Below are positions 40,740-51,058 of a stretch of DNA of 64,000 nucleotides, one piece after another. How positions within the stretch are numbered: position 1 is the first letter of the stretch; the number at the start of each line of letters is the position of its first letter. The position numbers and the translations under genes were made by a program. The notes under the pieces are model-generated. The model searched no databases and was not told the DNA's origin. It was given only the letters and a program-made list of their open reading frames with translations. Origin of the DNA: Flavobacteriales bacterium (GTDB lineage Bacteria > Bacteroidota > Bacteroidia > Flavobacteriales_D > Crocinitomicaceae); NCBI GenBank assembly GCA_947497485.1, contig CANMHB010000002.1, positions 124,001 through 188,000 on the forward strand, read 5' to 3'.

Positions 40740-41414
40740 CACCCTCATTTCTTCCGCAGCTTTTAAAAAGGTATAAACTACGGGATGGGGAATATCTCTG
40801 GTGGATGAAATTTGAGGGCAAAATGCGCAGGCTACAAAAAAATCGTGGTCGATTAAACTAATGATTTCTGGGTCATCAAATTGATTGGTTGCCTCAATGT
40901 CAATGAACTTACTTTTGAGCTGTTCGATTAGTTGAGGGTATAGGCTAAATCGTGAGGAAGTTAACTCAATAGTACTGAAATTATCATATAGTTTTTCGAA
41001 AGTTTTAGTTAATGGATTAATTGTAACTCGCTCAAAACTATTCCCAGCAACTAAATTCTCTGAAATCAATTTCTCAGAATATGGATTGAGTTGGTTTAGA
41101 GCAATTAAAAACTCAATAAACATTTTAAAAGCCTCTCCAGTAATTAAAACGGGTGTTTTTGGATCAATTAAAAGCTTAAAAATTCCATTAAGATAAAATG
41201 GGTTTTGATAAGGGCCAGGAGCAATCCAAATTCCATCAAATTGATCAAAATAGATTGGTTTGTGTTGGATGGCCTCATTAACTTTAATCCAATAGTAATT
41301 AATCTCTAATTCAAGAAAATCGCTAGCATGATCTAACGAAAGATTGGTCGCATGATGAGAATTGTAAGTAAAATTATAATCCCCTATGATTGCTATTTTC
41401 AGCGACCCACTCAT
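40728..41414 (-). CDS. Class I glutamine amidotransferase-like protein (CTP synthase-like GATase, divergent)
   Basis: 228 aa; KIAIIGDYNFTYNSHHATNLSLDHA, FDGIWIAPGPYQNP; expected nucleophile region VLITGEAFKMFIEF lacks a Cys. Confidence 0.6.
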   Translation of the reverse strand: MSGSLKIAIIGDYNFTYNSHHATNLSLDHASDFLELEINYYWIKVNEAIQHKPIYFDQFDGIWIAPGPYQNPFYLNGIFKLLIDPKTPVLITGEAFKMFIEFLIALNQLNPYSEKLISENLVAGNSFERVTINPLTKTFEKLYDNFSTIELTSSRFSLYPQLIEQLKSKFIDIEATNQFDDPEIISLIDHDFFVACAFCPQISSTRDIPHPVVYTFLKAAEEMRVLNP

Positions 41415-41434
41415 ATTTGTGGTGGTTAATTTTG

Positions 41435-42136
41435 TTACTTTTTAAACCAAGCTCTCACAACAGCATTGTTAATGTCGATGGATTTATCTTGCGCGAGCTG
41501 AACGTCATAAGTCCAAACTTTACAACTAAATGAACATTCGAACAAAGAGTAGTCACCTGTATTGTCACTTGCTTGTTTTAAAACTGTAAATGTTGCACTT
41601 TGGTTAGGATCAGACTCCTTGGATTTCCAAATCACTCCATACTTATCAGTATATTCAACTTGAATACCATCAACACTATTATTTACCAACGTGCTGTAAT
41701 CTTTAAAAGGAATGGCAACTTGCGAGTTCGAAGAATGGTAATCATTGAACATTGTAAGCGTTGGGTCTGAATTTGCAGAAGCATCCCAATCCAATGCGCC
41801 AAAGCTAATTTTTAAGGCTTGCGAAGAATACGGCGAAGCAATAGTTGATGAATAAATCACCTTGGATAAAACGGGAGAAGCGTAAATATATACATCTTTT
41901 CCTGCAATTCCCTTGTATCCATTAACGTTTTGAGTAAACTCTACTTGGGTACCATTAACATAACTATTCAAAGACGCATTGAGATCAACTGTATTTACAG
42001 GCGCAGGAATAACCTCATGCTTTATACAAGAACTCAAGCCTAATAAAGTTCCAATTGTCAAGAAAAAGAAAAAACTTTTACGCATTTTATTACTATTAAT
42101 TGCTAACAAATTTAACCTAAATACGTGAAAAAACAA
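41435..42136 (-). CDS. Hypothetical lipoprotein
   Basis: Lipobox LLGLSSCIKHEV; start may be the internal ATG (MRKSFFFFLTIG). Confidence 0.6.
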   Translation of the reverse strand: MFFHVFRLNLLAINSNKMRKSFFFFLTIGTLLGLSSCIKHEVIPAPVNTVDLNASLNSYVNGTQVEFTQNVNGYKGIAGKDVYIYASPVLSKVIYSSTIASPYSSQALKISFGALDWDASANSDPTLTMFNDYHSSNSQVAIPFKDYSTLVNNSVDGIQVEYTDKYGVIWKSKESDPNQSATFTVLKQASDNTGDYSLFECSFSCKVWTYDVQLAQDKSIDINNAVVRAWFKK

Positions 42137-42227
42137 AAAAAGATGCTTTTTCAGTTCAAATAAGCCATTTATTAAGTCGGGAGATTTGAAAGACTTCTTA
42201 TTTTTGTTCGAGTAAATTCATTTTTAA

Positions 42228-43250
42228 TTGGAAGATTCATTCGACTATCGGGAAGAAGCTAAAAATAGTAGTGAGCAAGACTATGATAAAGTCTTACGTC
42301 CAAAATATTTGGTCGATTTTTCCGGTCAAGCTCCCGTAGTAGAAAATCTTCACATTTTCGTTCAAGCCGCCAAATTTCGTAATGAACCGCTGGATCACGT
42401 TCTACTGCACGGTCCACCAGGTTTAGGAAAAACAACCTTAGCAAATATCATTGCCAACGAACTTGGGGTCGGATTCAAAGTGACGAGCGGACCCGTTCTA
42501 GACAAACCTGGTGACTTAGCAGGTTTGCTTACAAATCTCGGTGAGGGTGACGTTTTATTCATTGATGAAATTCATCGATTGAGCCCCGTGGTTGAAGAAT
42601 ATCTTTATTCAGCAATGGAGGATTATGTAATCGATATATTGATTGATTCAGGACCTAACGCAAGGAGCATTCAAATTAATCTTAATCCTTTCACTCTAAT
42701 TGGAGCAACGACTCGTTCTGGGTTATTGACGTCTCCGCTAAGGGCTCGATTTGGCATAAATTCTCGATTGGAATATTATGACTCTAAAATCCTCACTTTA
42801 ATTGTGGAACGAAGTGCAAGTTTGCTGGGAATTGAAATAGATGAGGATGCTGCATACAAAATAGCTAGTCGGAGTCGAGGAACACCGAGAATTGCAAATG
42901 CATTACTTCGTAGAGTTCGTGATTTCGCCCAAATAAAAGGTTCTGGAAGGATTGACGATGAAATTACCGAGTTTGCACTCAATGCTTTAAATGTTGATGC
43001 GAATGGGTTAGACGAAATGGACATCCGAATCCTCAAAGTTATCATTGATAAATTTCAAGGTGGCCCCGTGGGATTAACAACCATTGCCACTGCAATTGGC
43101 GAAAATGCAGGAACATTGGAAGAAGTTTACGAGCCATTTCTAATTCAAGAAGGGTTTTTAATGCGAACTCCAAGAGGGAGAAAAGCCACAGAGAAAGCAT
43201 ACAAACACCTCGGAAAAGATATGGGGTGGGTGCAAGGAGGTTTGTTTTAA
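42228..43250 (+). CDS. ruvB: Holliday junction branch migration DNA helicase RuvB (TTG start in this frame)
   Basis: 340 aa; [63 protein letters not shown]. Confidence 0.97.
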   Translation: MEDSFDYREEAKNSSEQDYDKVLRPKYLVDFSGQAPVVENLHIFVQAAKFRNEPLDHVLLHGPPGLGKTTLANIIANELGVGFKVTSGPVLDKPGDLAGLLTNLGEGDVLFIDEIHRLSPVVEEYLYSAMEDYVIDILIDSGPNARSIQINLNPFTLIGATTRSGLLTSPLRARFGINSRLEYYDSKILTLIVERSASLLGIEIDEDAAYKIASRSRGTPRIANALLRRVRDFAQIKGSGRIDDEITEFALNALNVDANGLDEMDIRILKVIIDKFQGGPVGLTTIATAIGENAGTLEEVYEPFLIQEGFLMRTPRGRKATEKAYKHLGKDMGWVQGGLF

Positions 43251-43260
43251 ACTCCAACTA

Positions 43261-44187
43261 ATGCGGCAAGTGCAAATCAAATCTTTAATCAAATCAAAAG
43301 CCTATGAATTGGGCTTTTTTTATTGTGGGTTTTCTAAAGCAGATTTCCTCGAAGAAGAAGCTCCCAGATTGGAATCTTGGTTAAAAAAGAACTACCATGG
43401 AAAAATGGCTTATATGGAAAACCATTTTGATAAGCGTTTAGATCCGAGATTATTAGTTGATGATGCAAAATCTGTCATCTCTTTATTGTTAAATTATTTT
43501 CCTGAAAATTCACAATCAGATTCAGACGCGCCTAAATTATCGAAATACGCTTATGGTGAAGATTATCACTTTGTAATTAAATCGAAGCTAAAAGAATTAA
43601 TCCAATTCATGAAAGATGAAATTGGTGAAATAAACGCTAGAGCATTTGTCGACTCTGCGCCGGTAATGGATAAAGTGTGGGCGAAAAAATCGGGACTAGG
43701 TTGGGTAGGTAAAAACACCAATCTCATTCATCCAAAAGAAGGAAGTTTTTTCTTTATTGCTGAAATTATCACCGATTTAAAAATTGAACCAGATGGACCT
43801 ATTAAAGATTATTGCGGTACTTGCACGCGCTGCATTGATGCATGTCCAACTGAAGCTATTGTTGAACCATATGTAGTCGACGGTTCAAAATGCATTTCCT
43901 ATCTTACAATTGAATTAAAGGATGAAATTCTACCCTCAGAATTCAAAGGAAAAATCGATAACTGGATGTTTGGCTGCGATGTTTGTCAAGATGTTTGTCC
44001 TTGGAATCGTTTTTCTAAGGCAACGAATGAACCAAGATTTAAACCTGCATTTTCATTATTGAACCTGACAAAAGCAGATTGGAAAAATCTCGAAGAGGAT
44101 ACATTCCAAAAATTATTCAAGAATAGCGCCGTAAAACGCACTAAATTCAAAGGATTAAAACGTAATATATCGTTTCTCCTTGATTAA
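43261..44187 (+). CDS. queG: Epoxyqueuosine reductase QueG
   Basis: 308 aa; two 4Fe-4S motifs [16 protein letters not shown] and [35 protein letters not shown]. Confidence 0.95.
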   Translation: MRQVQIKSLIKSKAYELGFFYCGFSKADFLEEEAPRLESWLKKNYHGKMAYMENHFDKRLDPRLLVDDAKSVISLLLNYFPENSQSDSDAPKLSKYAYGEDYHFVIKSKLKELIQFMKDEIGEINARAFVDSAPVMDKVWAKKSGLGWVGKNTNLIHPKEGSFFFIAEIITDLKIEPDGPIKDYCGTCTRCIDACPTEAIVEPYVVDGSKCISYLTIELKDEILPSEFKGKIDNWMFGCDVCQDVCPWNRFSKATNEPRFKPAFSLLNLTKADWKNLEEDTFQKLFKNSAVKRTKFKGLKRNISFLLD

Positions 44188-44246
44188 CAACCTTTGGAAT
44201 ATTGAAAAAAAAACTATATTTCAGAGTAAAAGTTGTTGATTTAAAA

Positions 44247-44254
44247 TAATTTTG
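44247..44254 (+). promoter_or_regulatory. Candidate Bacteroidota -7 box (TAATTTTG) 9 nt upstream of the NRPS start codon
   Basis: Match to TAnnTTTG. Confidence 0.45.
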
Positions 44255-44263
44255 ATTTTATAA

Positions 44264-47200
44264 ATGCAAAAACGTTATTCTAAGGAGGATATAGACTCGG
44301 TTTTTAAAACCCATTTCGGGGAGCAAAGTCTAATTGTAATGGAATTAGATAAAAACAATTATTCCTATTATGTCGAAACGGCATTAATCAAAATTCAAGA
44401 TAGGAAAATAACCGAAAATGAATTAAGCGATTGGATTTCAACTATTCCTAGATTTCGCGAAGTTTTTATCTATGAAAAAATTGAACAGCCGTTGCGCGTT
44501 CGTTTAAAAAAAATTGAGCCCTCAATTCAGATTATTAATTCAAAAAACTGGAACGAATCAGAAATTTTTAATTGGTTGGAGTCACAAGACATTCGTTTTA
44601 ACATTCAACAAGGTCCTTTATTTCAATTCTATATTTTTGAAAACAGCGATTGTCAATTCCTGTCTTGTTGTTATCATCATCTGTTGTTTGATGCTATTTC
44701 AATACAACAAGTTTTTGCATCTCTACTTGGAAACTTTAAAATAAGTGAAAAAGAGTGGATTCCCAGAATTGATTCAAATACGCATAATAAAGTCAGTCTG
44801 CCCACTTTTCATTTGCAAAATTATGTCCCTGAGCCAAAAAACAATGATAAGGGCTTTTTGTATGAACCTCTTGAATTTAAAGGGGTTGAATACAACGATT
44901 TTATGACGAAGTGGATTGAATTCTTGTTTCTTGCCACCGGTCAAAAAAATATTTGTGTTGGAGAAGTTTTTAGCGCGAGAGGCATTGAACCGACGGCACA
45001 AAGCGCACTCGGTTATTTTGTCCAAACATGGCCACTTGTTTTTAAAAAAGAAAAGAATGACATTTCAAATCAACTCGATCAACAAAGATCTTTAATTATT
45101 TCACGATGTGACAAACCCGTTCAAAATTACTTTCATCACGGGGCGTTTGATCATTGCTGGGTGGTAGAACCAAAAGTGAATTCAGATATTAGAGCGGTAT
45201 TTCGTTCGAAACCACATTATGTTCTTTCCATTGTCATTCAGCCAAATGAAAACGGTACATCGATTTGTTTTGTTTGGAACTTAAGTAAAATCGCTAAACC
45301 TGCAGCAGAAGAAATTAGTGGGTCATTTATGAAATACATTTCGGGTGAAACTCAAAAAATGGTTTCATGTCCTACAAGTTATAAAAATAAACCCATTTCG
45401 GAAAATTGGTTAGAAAAAGTAAGTTTGAGCCCTGAAAAAATTGCTGTTAAGGACTCACAAGGGAATAAATACACTTACAAAGAACTCGATGACCTAGCCG
45501 AAAATCTAGCATCAAAAATGAACGTTGAAATTCAGGAACCCGTTGGAATCAGAACCTCAAATTCAGCTTCATTGATTATAGCGATACTTGCTGTTTTGAA
45601 AAAAAGAGCTATATACGTACCTCTTGATCCTGATATTTCCAAAGAGCGCCTAAATTTCATTCTTAATGATGCTGGGATTCAAACCATCGTATCAGATTTG
45701 GAACCAATTGAAAATATAGAAACCATTCACCCGCTTCAAGACATTAATTCATCGGACTCAATTGTAAATTTAACGGCCGATTTAAACGATATTTGTTACT
45801 TAATCTATACATCGGGAACAACAGGTAAACCGAAGGGCTGTTCAATTACCCACGCCAATTTAAGTAACCTATTTAAAGGGACATCTGTCAATTTTGATTT
45901 TTTGCCGAGCGACAGCTGGGTTCTAGCGCACAGTTATGGTTTTGACTTTTCAACTTGGGAAATTTGGGGAGCACTGTTGAATGGTTCTTCACTTTATATC
46001 CCTGATAGAATGGAAGTTAAAGATACTTTCAAGTTTTATGATTTGTTGCTCCGAGAGAAAATCACTGTTGTTAATCAAACTCCAAAATCATTTGAAAATT
46101 TAATGCTCGTTGGGGAATCCAAAGAGAAGTTGTCTAGTGTTAGGTATTTGATTTTTGGCGGAGACAAATTGAACTTTCAAAAAATTTCTAGCTGGAAAGA
46201 GGAAAACCCTTCTGTATCAATGGTGAACATGTATGGAATTACGGAAACAACTGTGCATGTTACATTCAAAGAAGTTTCATTTGATAAATACAGTAACATC
46301 GGAAAGCCTCTTCCAGGGTATTCTTTGGGTATTTTTAACAGCAATGGAGAGTTAGTTCCAGATGGTTTTTTAGGGGAACTTATCGTTGGAGGCGACGGAG
46401 TCTGTAACGGATATTTCAAAAATGAAAGCTTAACAATGGAAAAATTCTCGTTTTCATCTGTTCCAACATACAAAAGTGGAGACATTGGTTGGAAAATGAA
46501 AGGGGATTTTTTCTATCTAGGAAGAAATGATCGCCAAATAAAAATTAGAGGGCACCGCATTGAATTAGGTGAAATCGAATTTTTATTACAAGCTAAATTT
46601 GGAAGTCTTTTTAGAGTGCTTTTCATGAACGATACGATGCTTGTGGCTTTTCATACTTGTTCAACTGATTTAGACAGAACAATCAGTAAAGATATTTTAC
46701 CTGATTATGCGAATCCGTCCATTTTTGTTCGCTTAGACGAAATCCCGCTCAATGTTAACGGAAAAACGGATGAAAAAAGGCTCGAAGCCATTTTTAAATC
46801 GGAAGTTAATAAGAAGAAGGACAAGGAAAAGATAGAAATATTGCCTTACCTTTCCAAAATTCTAGGAAATGATTTTTCAACTGATAAAAGTTTCATCGAA
46901 AACGGAGGTGATAGCATCAGTGCAATTCGACTCGTTAATGCCCTTCGAAAAGAAGGCCTAAATCTTTCTGTTCAGGACTTATTTGCCGCTGCCAGTTTAA
47001 AAGAAATAAAATTAAGTAGGCTAACTATTCCGAAAGAAAATCAAAGTTGGAGGGATAATAAGGAAATTGAAACATTCAATCAAGCCAATGACGAATCAAT
47101 TATTGGATTATTTCCGCTGACAGATGCACAACAAGGAATTTTATTCGATAGTTTGTCTGGTGATGATAGTGTTTACATGGTTCAACTAACTTACCATGTG

Positions 47201-50200
47201 GGGCCTGAAATATCTACAGACAAATTAGAAAAGGCTTATCAAGCCGTTATGGCAAGTCTTCCCGCTCTGCATCTTCAACTAAGAAGACACAACGAAGAAT
47301 ATGTTTGGGTTTTACCTAAAAACGCTAATGTGGAAGTTAATAAGACTTGTAAAAATGGAACGTTAGAGGATGTTTTAAACGAAGATTTTAAAAGGTCATT
47401 TGACTTTTCCAAAAACCTGATTAGGTTGACCATTTTGGAAGAAAAAAATGGTGACAAACTACTTATTTGGACACACCATCACCTATTGATGGATGGTTGG
47501 TCGCTAGGTATTTTTAGTAAGTTATTATTTGAAGCTATTAAAGGTTATCAAATTGAAAAAAAAGAATCCTATCTATACTTCCTATACCAACTAAAAAACC
47601 AACACGAATCGAATCAGATCTATTGGAAAAACCGACTGAAAAATTTCAGTAAAGACGCCTTTATACCATTTTTAACAATTGGGAGCGATTCTACAGATGA
47701 TTATTCCGAGATAAAATATGAAATTCAAGGTATGAAACTCTGGGATAATCTTAAAAGCAAGGGTTTTACGCAAAACCACTTCGTTTTTTCAGCTTGGCTA
47801 GCATTCATTTCTGTCGTTTTTGAGAAAAATAATATCTCTTGTGGACGAATTAACTCATTAAGAGAAGGTGCGCTCGATGACGAAATAGGAATGTTAATAC
47901 AGACGTTACCATTTCCAATCCGAACTGATCTTGATAATACATTTTTGGATTTTGCTGAAAGGGTAAAATCCCAACTTATTTCAGATAATCAACATCGAGA
48001 TATAGCATTAACTCAGTTGGAAGATGTTCATCTAAATTTAGATCATATTTTCGTTTTTGAAAACTATCCGATTGATAAAAGTCTTACCCAAAATTCAATT
48101 ATTAAAATAGGTGCATTCAAAGAAAAAACCGCAGCGAAATTCACCTTTATTTGCTATCCAAAAGAGGACGGGATTGATTTGAGAATTTTGTTCCAGCGTA
48201 ATTTTTATCCTCCTGAATATGTATTAGAAATTCTAAATAGATTTTCCGAATTTATTAAAGCCATCTCTTGGGAAAGCACGATTGATCAAACACTGAAATC
48301 ACTTTCAATGCAAAATGTGCTTTCGGGAATTGAAAAACGACTCGAAAACGACTCCAATTTATTTAATCATTTCACCAAGCATAAATCCATTCAGCTTGTT
48401 CGAGAGCAATCAATTATTAATTATCAACAGATTTTAGCTGAAGTTAAAAATGTTTGCAAGACACTCCGTGAATTTGGATTGGAGCAAAATGAAGCTGTTG
48501 GGATTGACTTGACTTCAAGTAGCCTTTTTATTCAAGCCGTCCTTAGTATCTGGAAACTTGGAGCAGTGCCTTGTTCAGTAGATAATAAATACCCCGAACA
48601 ACGAAAAAGTTTCATTTGGCAAAATGCTTCCTGTCGTTTTATTTTAACCGAGAAAAACAAGCAATTATCGGTTGAACGACTAAATCACACCATTACAAAA
48701 CACCCTGAAAACGCTTCGTTTATTCTTCACACATCTGGTTCAACCGGTGTTCCAAAAGGTGTGATTCAAACGAAGGATTGTTTGGTACATCTCGCTGATT
48801 GGACTGGAAATGAACTTTCACTCGATTCAAATGAACGAATATTGGCTCTCTCTTCTTTTGGATTTGATGCCTCGTACCATGAATTAATTCTATGGTTAAA
48901 TCTAGGTGCCACAATCGTTGAAATGCCTTTTGAAAAACGTCAGGATATTCAAGAAATTAGAGATGTTATTTTGAATCAAAAAATCAGTCTAGCTTGGATC
49001 CCAGCAAGATTATTGAACTCAATTTTAGATGTCAACCCGAATTATTTTGATGAATGCGAATCATTAAAACAAATTGTGACAACGGGAGAAGCACTAATTG
49101 TCGGTAATGGACTCAAAAGTTGGGTGGAGCGCAAAAACATTCGTCTTTTTAATTTCTACGGGCCAACAGAAACACATGTTGTTACAGCTAAAATTGTAGA
49201 TCTAACTAACATTTATAAAGCCCCTGATATCGGAAAACCAATTACCAATGCAAAAATTGGGTTGTTTACACCCGTTGGTAATTCAGTACCTAAAGGAACG
49301 ACCGGTGAAATTTGGATTTCAGGACCTTATTTAGCATATGGTTATCTAAACGATCCAGATTTGACGGAACAGAAATTTATTACAAAGGATGGTGTAAAAT
49401 GGTATAAAAGTGGTGATTTGGGCTGGTTTGGTTCTGATGGACAAATTGAATATCTTGGTAGACTTGATAATCAAATAAAAATTAGAGGGTTTAGGGTCGA
49501 GCCTTTTGAGGTAGAAATGTTACTTCACAACGTTGAAGGGATTGATCAAGCTGCTGTAAACATATTCAAAGGTGAGGAACTAAAACTTATTGCTTTTTGG
49601 ACTGGGAACAAATTATCAGACGGAGAATTCCGAAAAGCCTGCGCAAAAATATTACCCGATTTCATGATCCCTGAAATACAGGTCAATATGGATTCGCTAC
49701 CACGAAATATCAATGGCAAAATTGATCGCAAATTACTTTTACAAAATTACCTCACCAATATAGATAGTGTCGTAAAAAGTATGCCTGTTACCAAGGCCTC
49801 AAAGTGCTGGGAGGCAGTGCTTGAACACAAAAATTTCAAGTCAAATTCCAACTTTCAGGCAGTTGGTGGAAATTCCATAAAAATTATGAGAATGCAGGCT
49901 TGGCTCGATAAAAACTATAATATTTCAGTTTCAGTAAGTGAATTAATAAATCATACAAGTATTTCAGAGCTTGACTTACTAATTTCAGAAAAAGAGAAAG
50001 AAATTAAAAACGTTCTTCCAACGGATTTTCCTTTGAGTCCTGTTCAAAATGACATATTAAATGCGGAAATAGGTAATTATGCTTTAAACGAATCTCCTTT
50101 TCTACTCTCATTTTCTTGCCAATTACCCGATACATATTCTGAAAAAGACATACAAAAAGCAATCGACCACATTTTTATTGTTTATCCCCATCTCGGATAT

Positions 50201-51058
50201 GCTATTTCTGATGTCAATCAACAAAAAAAAATATGGAAATACCTGTCAAATTTTCGAACATTTGTAAATAAACCTCTCAATAATAAAAGTATTCTTAATT
50301 CAGAACCTCTGCTTAGAGTACATTTTGAAAATAATAATTTGTTTGTTGAATGGCATCATATACTTCTTGATGCGGTTGGTATAAGTATGGTAATGCAAGA
50401 ATTTTATCAATCACTCTTTCTCGAAAAGCCAGCTGAAGTAAGAAATTATGGACTATTTCTGCAACATTTTGAAACGAAAAATAACGCCAAGACAGAGAGC
50501 TCAAATAAATCAGCCGAAGTTTATAAACGTGTTTTAATAAACGATGATAGAATTGGGCTAGAGCAAATTTCAACAACTTTGAATGCTAGTCTTCAAGATC
50601 TTTTTCTTATGCTAGCTCATTCCATTTTCGACTCAAAATCCACCATTGGTTACACAGATAATAGTCAACAAATTGGCATTCCAGGAATGTTTACTTTTTT
50701 GAATCAATCGAACATTTTTCCAAGTAAGCCTCTAGGTGAAATGCTTCTGAAGGATACTAGTTCAGACAAAACCGTTTCGATGGTGATGAATTTTATGTAT
50801 TCTCCAGAATTGCCAATTGAGGATATCGAGCTTGAAAATTCGACAATTATTAATTGTAAATACCCATATGAATTGCAGGTTGAAGTTGAAAAGCAAATGA
50901 TCAACCTTATGTTTATATGTGAAAAAGAAAATCCAATTGGAAAGGAAAAAGCTCATTTACTTTTCGAAAATTTAGATAAATTACTTATCGAAAAATCATT
51001 TTCTCGAATTTTCAATGAAACTTCGAAAAAAATTGAATTTGAAGATTTTGACTTTTAA
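44264..51058 (+). CDS. Non-ribosomal peptide synthetase, C-A-T-C-A-T-C
   Basis: 2264 aa; C motifs HHLLFDA, HHHLLMDGWS, HHILLDA; A motifs YTSGTTGKPKG and HTSGSTGVPKG; T motifs GGDSI and GGNSI; no C-terminal thioesterase or reductase. Confidence 0.95.
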   Translation: MQKRYSKEDIDSVFKTHFGEQSLIVMELDKNNYSYYVETALIKIQDRKITENELSDWISTIPRFREVFIYEKIEQPLRVRLKKIEPSIQIINSKNWNESEIFNWLESQDIRFNIQQGPLFQFYIFENSDCQFLSCCYHHLLFDAISIQQVFASLLGNFKISEKEWIPRIDSNTHNKVSLPTFHLQNYVPEPKNNDKGFLYEPLEFKGVEYNDFMTKWIEFLFLATGQKNICVGEVFSARGIEPTAQSALGYFVQTWPLVFKKEKNDISNQLDQQRSLIISRCDKPVQNYFHHGAFDHCWVVEPKVNSDIRAVFRSKPHYVLSIVIQPNENGTSICFVWNLSKIAKPAAEEISGSFMKYISGETQKMVSCPTSYKNKPISENWLEKVSLSPEKIAVKDSQGNKYTYKELDDLAENLASKMNVEIQEPVGIRTSNSASLIIAILAVLKKRAIYVPLDPDISKERLNFILNDAGIQTIVSDLEPIENIETIHPLQDINSSDSIVNLTADLNDICYLIYTSGTTGKPKGCSITHANLSNLFKGTSVNFDFLPSDSWVLAHSYGFDFSTWEIWGALLNGSSLYIPDRMEVKDTFKFYDLLLREKITVVNQTPKSFENLMLVGESKEKLSSVRYLIFGGDKLNFQKISSWKEENPSVSMVNMYGITETTVHVTFKEVSFDKYSNIGKPLPGYSLGIFNSNGELVPDGFLGELIVGGDGVCNGYFKNESLTMEKFSFSSVPTYKSGDIGWKMKGDFFYLGRNDRQIKIRGHRIELGEIEFLLQAKFGSLFRVLFMNDTMLVAFHTCSTDLDRTISKDILPDYANPSIFVRLDEIPLNVNGKTDEKRLEAIFKSEVNKKKDKEKIEILPYLSKILGNDFSTDKSFIENGGDSISAIRLVNALRKEGLNLSVQDLFAAASLKEIKLSRLTIPKENQSWRDNKEIETFNQANDESIIGLFPLTDAQQGILFDSLSGDDSVYMVQLTYHVGPEISTDKLEKAYQAVMASLPALHLQLRRHNEEYVWVLPKNANVEVNKTCKNGTLEDVLNEDFKRSFDFSKNLIRLTILEEKNGDKLLIWTHHHLLMDGWSLGIFSKLLFEAIKGYQIEKKESYLYFLYQLKNQHESNQIYWKNRLKNFSKDAFIPFLTIGSDSTDDYSEIKYEIQGMKLWDNLKSKGFTQNHFVFSAWLAFISVVFEKNNISCGRINSLREGALDDEIGMLIQTLPFPIRTDLDNTFLDFAERVKSQLISDNQHRDIALTQLEDVHLNLDHIFVFENYPIDKSLTQNSIIKIGAFKEKTAAKFTFICYPKEDGIDLRILFQRNFYPPEYVLEILNRFSEFIKAISWESTIDQTLKSLSMQNVLSGIEKRLENDSNLFNHFTKHKSIQLVREQSIINYQQILAEVKNVCKTLREFGLEQNEAVGIDLTSSSLFIQAVLSIWKLGAVPCSVDNKYPEQRKSFIWQNASCRFILTEKNKQLSVERLNHTITKHPENASFILHTSGSTGVPKGVIQTKDCLVHLADWTGNELSLDSNERILALSSFGFDASYHELILWLNLGATIVEMPFEKRQDIQEIRDVILNQKISLAWIPARLLNSILDVNPNYFDECESLKQIVTTGEALIVGNGLKSWVERKNIRLFNFYGPTETHVVTAKIVDLTNIYKAPDIGKPITNAKIGLFTPVGNSVPKGTTGEIWISGPYLAYGYLNDPDLTEQKFITKDGVKWYKSGDLGWFGSDGQIEYLGRLDNQIKIRGFRVEPFEVEMLLHNVEGIDQAAVNIFKGEELKLIAFWTGNKLSDGEFRKACAKILPDFMIPEIQVNMDSLPRNINGKIDRKLLLQNYLTNIDSVVKSMPVTKASKCWEAVLEHKNFKSNSNFQAVGGNSIKIMRMQAWLDKNYNISVSVSELINHTSISELDLLISEKEKEIKNVLPTDFPLSPVQNDILNAEIGNYALNESPFLLSFSCQLPDTYSEKDIQKAIDHIFIVYPHLGYAISDVNQQKKIWKYLSNFRTFVNKPLNNKSILNSEPLLRVHFENNNLFVEWHHILLDAVGISMVMQEFYQSLFLEKPAEVRNYGLFLQHFETKNNAKTESSNKSAEVYKRVLINDDRIGLEQISTTLNASLQDLFLMLAHSIFDSKSTIGYTDNSQQIGIPGMFTFLNQSNIFPSKPLGEMLLKDTSSDKTVSMVMNFMYSPELPIEDIELENSTIINCKYPYELQVEVEKQMINLMFICEKENPIGKEKAHLLFENLDKLLIEKSFSRIFNETSKKIEFEDFDF

